From NCBI GenBank assembly GCA_900548705.1, contig URLF01000026.1, positions 1-30,201 of the forward strand: DNA of 30,201 bases. The letters are read 5' to 3'. The stretch's first letter is position 1, and each line of letters starts with the position of its first letter. The notes below the pieces were generated by a model. That model had not been told where the DNA came from and did no database searches. It worked only from the letters and a program-made list of their open reading frames with translations. The position numbers were made by a program, and so were the translations under genes. Shown here piece by piece: positions 15,748 through 21,553 of the stretch. Source of the DNA: an uncultured Porphyromonadaceae bacterium. Lineage in GTDB: Bacteria > Bacteroidota > Bacteroidia > Bacteroidales > Muribaculaceae.

Positions 15748-16232
15748 GAGAGGAATTATACCGTAAACTTAAATCCCGACTCGAGGCACTGTGCATAGAT
15801 GTCGATGGTGTTTATTTCGATGCAATGACAGAAGATATGATAGATGCCGATTGCATAGAGAAAGACCGGGCCATAAGGCACATCGACCTGTGGAACCACA
15901 ATGTCGAGTTCATCGAGCAGGAGACACCCTGGGAACGTCCGGCGGTGTTCATCGAGTTCGTGCCGTTCAAATGGAACGCCATAGTGCCCGGCGTGGAATA
16001 CCGCGCCGAACCGCTGATAAACCTACATGTGGTCACAGACTGGGTGGACCAGGAATCCGACATCGGCCATTTCCGGCTGCTCGACAAGATACACGAGCTG
16101 CTTGCCGGGATGTCCGGGAAGACCTTCTTGGAGCTTGACATCGACAGTTCCACCACCAACCACAACCACGAGGAAATCGTGGAGAACATCGAGACCTACA
16201 CCTGCGTCGGTTTCCGGAGGCTGGGGCAATGA
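15744..16232 (+). CDS. Putative tail terminator / gp37-like protein
   Basis: 162 aa. The succession of an N-terminal helix (EELYRKLKSRLEAL), AVFIEFVPFKWNAIV, INLHVVTDW, and a helix LLDKIHELLAGMSG followed by LELDIDSSTTNHN fits the compact tail-terminator fold. The gene follows a tail-completion gene, as tail terminators usually do. Assignment rests on context and fold pattern. Last gene of the early-type operon. Confidence 0.55.
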   Translation: MREELYRKLKSRLEALCIDVDGVYFDAMTEDMIDADCIEKDRAIRHIDLWNHNVEFIEQETPWERPAVFIEFVPFKWNAIVPGVEYRAEPLINLHVVTDWVDQESDIGHFRLLDKIHELLAGMSGKTFLELDIDSSTTNHNHEEIVENIETYTCVGFRRLGQ

Positions 16233-16259
16233 CGATAAACGCGCTTTGTGGCGCATAAA

Positions 16260-16300
16260 CAACTGGAGCCGTCAATCTGATTGGTTGACGGCTCCAGTTG
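16260..16300. terminator. Long bidirectional hairpin between convergent genes
   Basis: Perfect 16-bp stem: 16260-16275 (core CAACTGGAGCCGTCAA) pairs with 16285-16300 around a 9-nt loop. It lies between the + operon ending at 16232 and the minus-strand methylase ending at 16325. No T-run on either side, so it may act with Rho or as a processing and stabilising hairpin. Confidence 0.8.
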
Positions 16301-16324
16301 CGTCCTGGGGGGCTTAAAACGGCC

Positions 16325-17179
16325 TCAGGCGGCGTTGTCCGGAGAATTGGCAGGAGGAGTGTACAGCATTATGTCTGTGTAGTGGGCGTTGTGATTCATC
16401 GTCGCGTTGAATTCCTTTCGCCGGCAACGGACGAAAGGATTGCCGAGTGAAGGATTGCGTCCCATCCATTCGCACAGCTCCACGAGGCTTGACTTCTCCG
16501 AGGTGAAGTAAACAAAATCCTGGCCTGGAAGCACGGAAAGCACATCAAGATAATCCGCAAGCCGCCAATGCATGTGGTAAGTACCGACCTCCGTGGAGAG
16601 ATACGGCGGGTCCACCAGGAACACGACCCCGGGAGTATCCTTGAAACGCTCGAAAAGTTCGCGGTAGTCACACGAGACAATCTCCAGGCCGGCGAGATAA
16701 TCCTGGCATTCGGCATATCCGGCCTTGCGCACATTGTTGTAGAGTGTCTCCTTGCGCATCTCGTCGATTGACAGCTTGTACTTCATCGAGAACATCAATG
16801 ATGACGACAAGGTTATGAAATCGACATAACCATTCTCCTTCTCTTCCTGCTCGAGTAGTGAGAAGATACGCTCCCGGGCATCACCTGTTATCGGCTTGTG
16901 ACGGCCGACCCCGGCGGCTATGGGCCGTATCCGCTCGAGCAGGAGGTTGGTGCGGGGGATGTTCTCTATCCTTTGACGGTAGTTGTCGAAATCGTTGTAA
17001 ATTACGCGGGATTCCGGATGATGGTGCTTTACCAAATGCGACAGCAGTCCTGAGCCGCCGAAAAGGTCGACAAACACCCTGTCTGCCGGATATTGTCTTA
17101 TGACCTCGATGAAATGCTTTGCGAACATGCGCTTCTGCCCCATGAATGGCAACGGGGCAGACATATATGGGCGGCTCAT
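16325..17179 (-). CDS. DNA adenine-N6 methyltransferase, D12/Dam class
   Basis: 284 aa. N-terminal SAPLPFMGQKRMF (residues 7-19), SAM motif FVDLFGGSG (36-44), a helical target-recognition region, and catalytic DPPY (190-193) define the D12 (Dam-like) class, which transfers a methyl from SAM to adenine N6. No cognate nuclease is nearby, so this is a solitary phage methylase, likely for evasion of host restriction or for regulation. It overlaps the thymidylate-synthase-like gene by 4 nt, so the two are probably co-translated. The recognition sequence cannot be read. Confidence 0.93.
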   Translation of the reverse strand: MSRPYMSAPLPFMGQKRMFAKHFIEVIRQYPADRVFVDLFGGSGLLSHLVKHHHPESRVIYNDFDNYRQRIENIPRTNLLLERIRPIAAGVGRHKPITGDARERIFSLLEQEEKENGYVDFITLSSSLMFSMKYKLSIDEMRKETLYNNVRKAGYAECQDYLAGLEIVSCDYRELFERFKDTPGVVFLVDPPYLSTEVGTYHMHWRLADYLDVLSVLPGQDFVYFTSEKSSLVELCEWMGRNPSLGNPFVRCRRKEFNATMNHNAHYTDIMLYTPPANSPDNAA

Positions 17180-17820
17180 ACGTTCAATTCAAATTTTATG
17201 GTCTCCTCGCCGGCAAGGAGACGGCGCGTCGACTCAAGGTTGTTATCGTAGATGTGAACATTCCCCAGGAACAGGGTGATGGACTTTAGAGGAAAGTCAA
17301 TATGCCTCGCCATCAGGTAAAGATGGTATATGTCCGCCGGCAGTCCAATGTTGGCATCGGAACTGCGCTGGTATGCCGACACGACAAGTTCTCCCGCATC
17401 AATCTGGAACTGGACGAGTGACAGGCACGGTGTCTGGTTGCTTTCAACCTCGGTGGCGCCGAGGAACAGCACATAGTTTTTCGATGGCCTCCGTTCGGTG
17501 TTTATCCTGGCCAGCAACGGCGGCAGCTTCTCAAAATATGTGGGATAGCTGTTGACCAAGATTGACCCGCAGTAATCCCACCAGTTTATTCCGGCCTCGT
17601 GGTATTTCTCAACCGAGCGCTCCCCGTTCATGAAGAGTCGCAATTCCGACTGGAGCTTCTTCCTGGCAAGCTTGTGCCCTTCGAAGATGTCAAGCAGGTC
17701 GGTCGGTGTCAACGACAGCTGCTCATTAAGGAGGTATGTTATGTCACCCTTGCGGTTGGACTGATGTTTCCCGGTGTCAAGAATCCTCCTGAGAATCTGG
17801 TGGTATTTGTTTGTGGCCAT
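17176..17820 (-). CDS. Thymidylate-synthase-fold enzyme, probably dCMP (hydroxy)methylase
   Basis: 214 aa from the ATG at 17818-17820 (MATNKYHQILRRILDTG); the frame is open further upstream to 17877, but the TS-like N-terminus begins here. Alignment by eye to E. coli ThyA: HQSNRKGDIT at the phosphate-loop Arg (R23 for R21), SELRLFM (E59 for E58), WWDYCG, catalytic Cys in TPCLSLVQF (C132 for C146), YQRSSDANIGL (R152, D155), and GNVHIYDNN. The residue that selects the pyrimidine, ThyA N177 in LPFNIA, is Asp here (LPADIY, D163), as in T4 dCMP hydroxymethylase. ThyA H147 after the Cys is Leu. This points to dCMP as substrate, giving 5-hydroxymethyl- or 5-methyl-dCMP. Shorter than ThyA (264). Co-operonic with the adenine methylase. 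Confidence 0.8.
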   Translation of the reverse strand: MATNKYHQILRRILDTGKHQSNRKGDITYLLNEQLSLTPTDLLDIFEGHKLARKKLQSELRLFMNGERSVEKYHEAGINWWDYCGSILVNSYPTYFEKLPPLLARINTERRPSKNYVLFLGATEVESNQTPCLSLVQFQIDAGELVVSAYQRSSDANIGLPADIYHLYLMARHIDFPLKSITLFLGNVHIYDNNLESTRRLLAGEETIKFELNV

Positions 17821-17889
17821 GGTGTGGTGTTGTTGATGAGCCGCAAAGGTAGCACTTGCCGCGATGCCACACGACATTAAACAACCCGT

Positions 17890-18132
17890 TCATACTGTCG
17901 CATGGCTGCAGTCTTTCCGGAACCGCTTAACCAGGCTGTAGACTTTCCGCTCGCTCACCCCGTATCTTCCGGCGAGCAACGCCACGGCATAGGACACCTT
18001 CTCGCCCGCATTGACCATATTGTTGAAGTCAACAAAAAGGCCGACATATTGGGTGTCCTCAAGACGGATACCGTACTTTTTGAGCCGGGTCAGGAGTTCC
18101 CGGTTAAAATTAAGGATTTCAAACACAGTCAT
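17890..18132 (-). CDS. Small HTH protein, Mor/C-like activator candidate
   Basis: 80 aa. The C-terminal half GEKVSYAVALLAGRYGVSERKVYSLVKRFRKDC is a helix-turn-helix resembling the end of Mu Mor/C activators (ARKYGVSERxVY). The N-terminus FEILNFNRELLTRLKKYGI would supply dimerisation. In Mu, Mor and C switch on middle and late promoters, so this is the best candidate for the regulator of the divergent late promoters at 25364-25473; that link is inferred. First gene of the minus-strand trio with the TS-fold enzyme and the methylase. The complex palindrome lies directly upstream. Confidence 0.65.
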   Translation of the reverse strand: MTVFEILNFNRELLTRLKKYGIRLEDTQYVGLFVDFNNMVNAGEKVSYAVALLAGRYGVSERKVYSLVKRFRKDCSHATV

Positions 18133-18147
18133 GTCAAGGATATTTCG

Positions 18148-18155
18148 TAAATTTG
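18148..18155 (+). promoter_or_regulatory. Isolated -7 element pointing into the palindrome
   Basis: TAAATTTG on the + strand, a perfect Bacteroidota -7 box four bases before the palindrome at 18159. No good -33 box at the right distance, so promoter activity is uncertain. Confidence 0.35.
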
Positions 18156-18158
18156 CAA

Positions 18159-18300
18159 CGTCTCACTTATTAAAACTACATCGTCACATTCAGCGACCGG
18201 AACGGCTTAATGCCCCCGGCGGTCGCTGAATGTGACGATGTTGTTAAAAGTAAGTGAGACGACTATTTAACAAGCCGGGGGCATTTTTATTTGCCCCCGG
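18159..18300. repeat. Nested perfect palindromes with alternative pairings
   Basis: Outer arms 18159-18169 and 18251-18261 are an 11-bp perfect inverted repeat (CGTCTCACTTA). Inner arms 18179-18199 and 18220-18240 are a 21-bp perfect inverted repeat around a 20-nt loop. Loop bases 18209-18220 (AATGCCCCCGGC) are fully complementary to 18274-18285. That same segment also forms a 9-bp GC-rich hairpin with 18292-18300. The spacers between inner and outer arms contain similar direct copies TTATTAAAACTA and TTGTTAAAAGTA. No ORF explains it. Confidence 0.9.
18275..18300 (-). terminator. Terminator of the outer-membrane protein gene
   Basis: 9-bp GC-rich perfect stem CCGGGGGCA/TGCCCCCGG with an 8-nt loop, 34 nt past the stop of the leftward gene at 18335. 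The adjoining bases on the minus strand are CTTGTTAAAT. Confidence 0.6.
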
Positions 18301-18334
18301 AAAAGTTCTGGATTAAAACTCGATCATATGCCGG

Positions 18335-18865
18335 TCAGAATTCGAGACCGATTCCCCCGAGCAATGTGTGGCGTGTCACCCCGAGGTTCACAATGAGCTT
18401 GCGGTGGTTGAACACCAGATGTGCCCCGTAATCAAACTTGTACTCCAGCTCCGTGGTTACCTTGTTGGTCATTCCTGTGGGACGTCCATACGCGTCATAA
18501 GTGAAATCCCAGTCATAACCATCGGTGTGGGCTTCTCCCACCCCAACCATACCTAAGACCGGTATGATACGGAATGCTTTTACAACCGGAATCTGGTAGC
18601 CGGCATGGAACATGAATGAGGCATCCTCGTTCCAAGTGTCGAGATGCGGGTCATCCTTATGTGTCGAGCCAAGCCACCCTATAGTGACATGTATACCCCG
18701 GACTGTCGCTCCGAAACTCATCAGCCCAACATCCCCGGAAGGAGAATAGCCGCCATTCAGTGAGATGTTCCATTTGTGATTGACCGTCTTGAAAGGGAAC
18801 CAGTCGGTAGCGGCCGCCGAGAAGTGGAGCGCCAGCACCATAAGCAGAATTGTGATTTTTTTCAT
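18335..18865 (-). CDS. Outer-membrane beta-barrel protein, probable moron
   Basis: 176 aa. N-terminal signal peptide MKKITILLMVLALHFSAAA, cleaved near residue 20. The mature part alternates amphipathic strands (GATVRGIHVTIGWLG, FMFHAGYQIPVV, FDYGAHLVF, KLIVNLGVTRH) and ends with a terminal Phe (GGIGLEF), the C-terminal signature of outer-membrane barrels; size suggests eight strands. It has its own -7 box and terminator and lies between unrelated phage operons, the profile of a lysogenic-conversion gene altering the host surface, for example for superinfection exclusion. Function inferred. Confidence 0.75.
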   Translation of the reverse strand: MKKITILLMVLALHFSAAATDWFPFKTVNHKWNISLNGGYSPSGDVGLMSFGATVRGIHVTIGWLGSTHKDDPHLDTWNEDASFMFHAGYQIPVVKAFRIIPVLGMVGVGEAHTDGYDWDFTYDAYGRPTGMTNKVTTELEYKFDYGAHLVFNHRKLIVNLGVTRHTLLGGIGLEF

Positions 18866-18929
18866 TGGTTTATTTTATTGAAGAATGAATTGGATTGCCC
18901 AAGCAATGGAGTGATTGCCCTGTCTGGGG

Positions 18930-18937
18930 CAAAGTTA
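18930..18937 (-). promoter_or_regulatory. -7 element of the outer-membrane protein gene
   Basis: TAACTTTG on the minus strand, a perfect -7 box about 65 nt upstream of the ATG at 18865. No convincing -33 box at 19-20 nt. Confidence 0.45.
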
Positions 18938-18989
18938 ATGAAATTTCCCATCAAATTCCCGGAATCAGGACAAATTTATTCCATAAACT

Positions 18990-19019
18990 TTTGTATTTCA
19001 GGAATTGTTTGTACTTTTG
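18990..19019 (+). promoter_or_regulatory. + strand promoter facing the end of the MuF gene
   Basis: TTTG (18990-18993), 18 nt, TACTTTTG (19012-19019): both boxes perfect, spacing one short of the usual 19. Predicted start near 19026. No normal-sized gene follows, only a short unit ending in a terminator. Confidence 0.55.
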
Positions 19020-19025
19020 CAATAA

Positions 19026-19096
19026 CGATTCCGTAGCTAATGACTACCGACTCGTTGCAGAAGGAGGAATGAGGAATCATTCCTCCGACTTTTTAT
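19026..19096 (+). ncRNA. Candidate short RNA with 10-codon ORF
   Basis: A roughly 70-nt transcription unit runs from the 18990-19019 promoter to a hairpin with a T-run. It includes ATG at 19040 followed by ten codons (MTTDSLQKEE) and TGA at 19070-19072, which falls in the terminator stem. Its 3' end is antisense to the last codons of the MuF gene. It could be a small RNA, a leader-peptide unit, or fortuitous. Confidence 0.35.
19063..19086. terminator. Hairpin at the end of the MuF gene, T-run on the + side
   Basis: GGAGGAATGA (19063-19072) and TCATTCCTCC (19077-19086) form a perfect 10-bp stem with a 4-nt loop, followed on the + strand by GACTTTTTAT. The MuF stop codon (TGA on minus) is inside the stem. 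Good terminator for the + strand short unit, weaker for the minus operon. Confidence 0.7.
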
Positions 19097-21461
19097 ACAG
19101 AAGCCTGAGGTGTCCACGCTCATTCAGCCATACTTCTGTTATTGTATGACCGTCTTTCAGCCGTTGATTAATCACTCGCTTCATATAAGCGTCTGTTAAA
19201 TCCGGTTTATCGATGATGATGCGGTCAGATTGCTTCATTCCATGATTAATCATATTTGAGAATGCCCGTTTAGGATTGTCAGTGGTGAACCCTTCGTGTT
19301 CATACCAATAATCACCAATTTTCAGGTCAGGGCATTTCCCATAATAGGCGGTGCCGCGCAGAGAGCCATACACGCAGTCATATTCGAATTTGGAAGGACG
19401 CGTCATCTTGGGGGTCAGGGAGACCCTCGCGCCATCCTTTGCGAAAAACTTGGCCACCTGCATCAGCCGGTTGAAATCGCTGTCCGCCCTGTTCACCAGA
19501 TGACTTATCTCAATTGAGCCTTTGCCGTGCGGTATAGTCTCACCACGCAGCTGCTCGCATTGATGAACCAGCACACAAGCCCTGCACACCTCGTTGTCGG
19601 GTATGAAGGCGGCGAGTTTACCGCCATTGCCCCCCTTTGACACCGGGCAGGTCGAGCACCGCCGGATGGTGTAGGGGTTGTAATCCGGCACCGACTTCCG
19701 CTCCATCCCGGCGTTGAACCGGAAAATCCCCTTGGTGTCGTGGCGCAGGGCCTCCTCCCCGAGACGCATGGCCTCATCGTGGTCCGTGACCGGATACCTC
19801 GACTTGAGCACCTGCACCACGTCACAGCGGCAGTTATGGACTATGCCAGGTGGTATCACATATGACTCATCGACATCAACAGAAAGGTTGTAGACTTTCA
19901 ATTCCGACTTTTTTAATATAACTTTGGCCTCAACAACATTGTAACGGGTATGAAGAAAGGTACGTCGCAGGAAATCAAAGACAGAATTGAAGCCATCGAA
20001 GGCATGGATGTGAGGGATGCCGCGGAAAAACGGTATCTGGTGGAGAGGCGCAGCTTCAGATGGCTTGCCGTCCACTGGAATGTGAACGGGCGGACAGTTG
20101 GGCGCGTACTCCGGGAACACGGCATCAGAATCCGGCATGGCGGGGAAGCGGTCGCAACGCAATGGATTGACAATCCCGCAAGAAGAGCCGCAGCCGGGGC
20201 AAACCTCGCTTCCGTCAACCACACGCTTGCCAAAAAAGGGCTTCACGTGCGCCAAGGCAAGACGAAAAGCGACAGCGACCTTGTGCGCGGCGTCTCGGAG
20301 AAGCTGAAGACATCCTCCTCGTTTTTCAGGGAGGGGACGAAGAGGAAGGCCATCAGGAACAGCATTGCCGCCAGACGGGCCCATCCCGAGAGGATGAGCG
20401 CGCTGAGAACCGACCTGAGCAAAGCGGAGACGCTGCTGCTCGAGCACCTCCTCGCAATGGGGCTTCAAGTCGAGGTTCGCCACCTTTGCGGCATATACGT
20501 CGTTGATTTCATCATCCCCGAATTGGGGATAATCATCGATTGCCAGGGCCGCAACCGGTTTCCTCTTTCTTTTGAGAGAAACAAGGCAATACTTGAGAAT
20601 TGCCGCGGTGTTGTGTATTGCGTTAACGGATATGTCCACAAGGGAAACTTCTCCCACCTGGACGAGTATGTCTCCAGGCTCAAGGCAACCGGCGGCGACC
20701 CATCCCCTGTGGGTAAGGAAACGGTGATTCTGGGTGCATGTGGCCCGCGACCTTTCGGTGATGACACGGACAAGTTCCTCGTTCACCGGTTTGGTGTGCG
20801 TTCCAATCACGGAGCGATACTGACCGCTGCCGCCGACAACGGTCATTCCTGACGAGATCCTTTCGATAGGCATCCACCCCCTGTCGGTCAGCACCGGTGT
20901 CCCGGCAACGAAACAGTTCCATCCGTTCGGCGGGTAGAAGTCCCGCCAGAACGGGTCCGAGGGAGGAAGCGTCACCCGGTCGAGGGCGGCGTGTTCGGGG
21001 CGCACATGGTCGTCGCGCTGGGTGCGGTACTGCAGGTTGTAACGGTCACCATCCTTGACGAACTCCTCCCACTTGGCGGCCGCCCTGGCCGAGGCGTTGA
21101 CGAAATTGTACTCCGCCCGCAGGTAGTTGGCGTTGTAGGTCTCGTCTATCTTCCGGACATCGTTCAAGAACCGTCCGAACGGTTTCCGTTCGCCGTTCTC
21201 ATCGATGAGCGAAGGGAAAGCCTCGTTGAGCTCGTGGAACGCCTTCATCCCCGAGAATATGTAATTCGACCTGCTGAGGCCACGGCGCATGGCATCCGAC
21301 ATCCCGACCCTGGCCACGGAGAGATCGAGCGCGGCGGCGTGGGCGTTGACGAACTCCTGGACGGCCGGTTCCAGGATGACCTCCACGCGCAGCTGTCCCC
21401 CCTTCTCCTTGAAAAGGACCTTCATCATGCCTCCGAACAGTGACGACAGACGCTTGCCCAC
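19077..21461 (-). CDS. MuF-type head morphogenesis protein with in-frame intein and nuclease-like C-terminus
   Basis: 794 aa as read; 433 aa after removal of a 361-aa intein (residues 183-543). The N-extein (1-182) is MuF (Mu gp30/SPP1 gp7): helical, ending TLPPSDPFWRDFYPPNGWN; the C-extein resumes with CRCDVVQV, restoring the family motif PPNGWNCRC. After MuF comes a Cys-rich segment (RRCSTCPVS, VCRACVLVHQC), then a C-terminal domain (about 650-794) with YYGKCPDLKIGDYWYEHEG and MKQSDRIIIDKP, resembling CdiA-CT-type PD-(D/E)xK nuclease domains. The protein is incorporated with the portal in the procapsid. The GTG at 21461 is the first ordinary start, but the frame stays open upstream into the portal gene, so the N-terminus may be longer. 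Confidence 0.85.
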   Translation of the reverse strand: MGKRLSSLFGGMMKVLFKEKGGQLRVEVILEPAVQEFVNAHAAALDLSVARVGMSDAMRRGLSRSNYIFSGMKAFHELNEAFPSLIDENGERKPFGRFLNDVRKIDETYNANYLRAEYNFVNASARAAAKWEEFVKDGDRYNLQYRTQRDDHVRPEHAALDRVTLPPSDPFWRDFYPPNGWNCFVAGTPVLTDRGWMPIERISSGMTVVGGSGQYRSVIGTHTKPVNEELVRVITERSRATCTQNHRFLTHRGWVAAGCLEPGDILVQVGEVSLVDISVNAIHNTAAILKYCLVSLKRKRKPVAALAIDDYPQFGDDEINDVYAAKVANLDLKPHCEEVLEQQRLRFAQVGSQRAHPLGMGPSGGNAVPDGLPLRPLPEKRGGCLQLLRDAAHKVAVAFRLALAHVKPFFGKRVVDGSEVCPGCGSSCGIVNPLRCDRFPAMPDSDAVFPEYAPNCPPVHIPVDGKPSEAAPLHQIPFFRGIPHIHAFDGFNSVFDFLRRTFLHTRYNVVEAKVILKKSELKVYNLSVDVDESYVIPPGIVHNCRCDVVQVLKSRYPVTDHDEAMRLGEEALRHDTKGIFRFNAGMERKSVPDYNPYTIRRCSTCPVSKGGNGGKLAAFIPDNEVCRACVLVHQCEQLRGETIPHGKGSIEISHLVNRADSDFNRLMQVAKFFAKDGARVSLTPKMTRPSKFEYDCVYGSLRGTAYYGKCPDLKIGDYWYEHEGFTTDNPKRAFSNMINHGMKQSDRIIIDKPDLTDAYMKRVINQRLKDGHTITEVWLNERGHLRLLYKKSEE
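19896..19926 (+). promoter_or_regulatory. Promoter of the antisense endonuclease gene, inside the intein
   Basis: TTTC (19896-19899), 19 nt, TAACTTTG (19919-19926): perfect -7 and 3/4 -33 at ideal spacing. Predicted start near 19933, 17 nt before the ATG at 19950. It lies within sequence encoding the C-terminal Hint segment. Confidence 0.65.
19950..20852 (+). CDS. Vsr/DUF559-like homing endonuclease, antisense inside the intein
   Basis: 300 aa on the + strand, nested wholly in the minus-strand intein. Residues about 33-60 form a helix-turn-helix (SFRWLAVHWNVNGRTVGRVLREHGI), as in DNA-binding domains of EDxHD-type homing endonucleases. Residues about 155-245 match the Vsr/DUF559 PD-(D/E)xK pattern: LSKAETLLLEHLLAMG (E160), CGIYVVDFIIP (D186), GIIIDCQGRN (D197, Q199), then VVYCVNGYVH. 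After about residue 246 the frame crosses the antisense of Hint block B and is probably read-through. The recognisable domains fit exactly between the two Hint halves, where ordinary inteins carry their endonuclease in sense. It has its own promoter. Codons pair in register with the intein frame. Confidence 0.78.
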   Translation: MKKGTSQEIKDRIEAIEGMDVRDAAEKRYLVERRSFRWLAVHWNVNGRTVGRVLREHGIRIRHGGEAVATQWIDNPARRAAAGANLASVNHTLAKKGLHVRQGKTKSDSDLVRGVSEKLKTSSSFFREGTKRKAIRNSIAARRAHPERMSALRTDLSKAETLLLEHLLAMGLQVEVRHLCGIYVVDFIIPELGIIIDCQGRNRFPLSFERNKAILENCRGVVYCVNGYVHKGNFSHLDEYVSRLKATGGDPSPVGKETVILGACGPRPFGDDTDKFLVHRFGVRSNHGAILTAAADNGHS

Positions 21462-21553
21462 CTCATCCGGCGGGGCGGCGAGCGTGGCCAGTCCCGGGCA
21501 ATCGCCAAGGATGGCGGCGTAACGGCGGTGAAGCCCCTCGTAGTCAGAGGGGC

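Larger units (their letters stand above)
19833..20915 (-). mobile_element. Intein in the MuF gene
   Basis: 361 codons, Cys1 (codon 20913-20915) to the final Asn (codon 19833-19835), followed by Cys+1. Block A is CFVAGTPVLTDRGWMPIERI, block B has RATCTQNHRFLTHRGW (Thr..His), then LEPGD; block F is VYNLSVDVDESYVI and block G VHN/C. All splicing residues (Cys1, block B His, penultimate His, Asn, Cys+1) are present, so self-splicing is expected. Hint parts are about residues 183-265 and 508-543; the region between contains no LAGLIDADG or HNH motif in this frame. Confidence 0.93.

Noticed and set aside
17821..17877. N-terminal extension of the TS-fold protein (MSCGIAAS...)
   Set aside because: The ThyA-like N-terminus aligns from MATNKYHQIL; the extension has no family counterpart.
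18179..18240. Invertible DNA segment flanked by inverted repeats
   Set aside because: The spacer is only 20 nt and no invertase gene is visible; too short for site-specific inversion.
18159..18261. Retron-like ncRNA (inverted repeats a1/a2 enclosing a long hairpin)
   Set aside because: No reverse transcriptase in the window, no msr-type stems and no branching-G context; only the general shape is similar.
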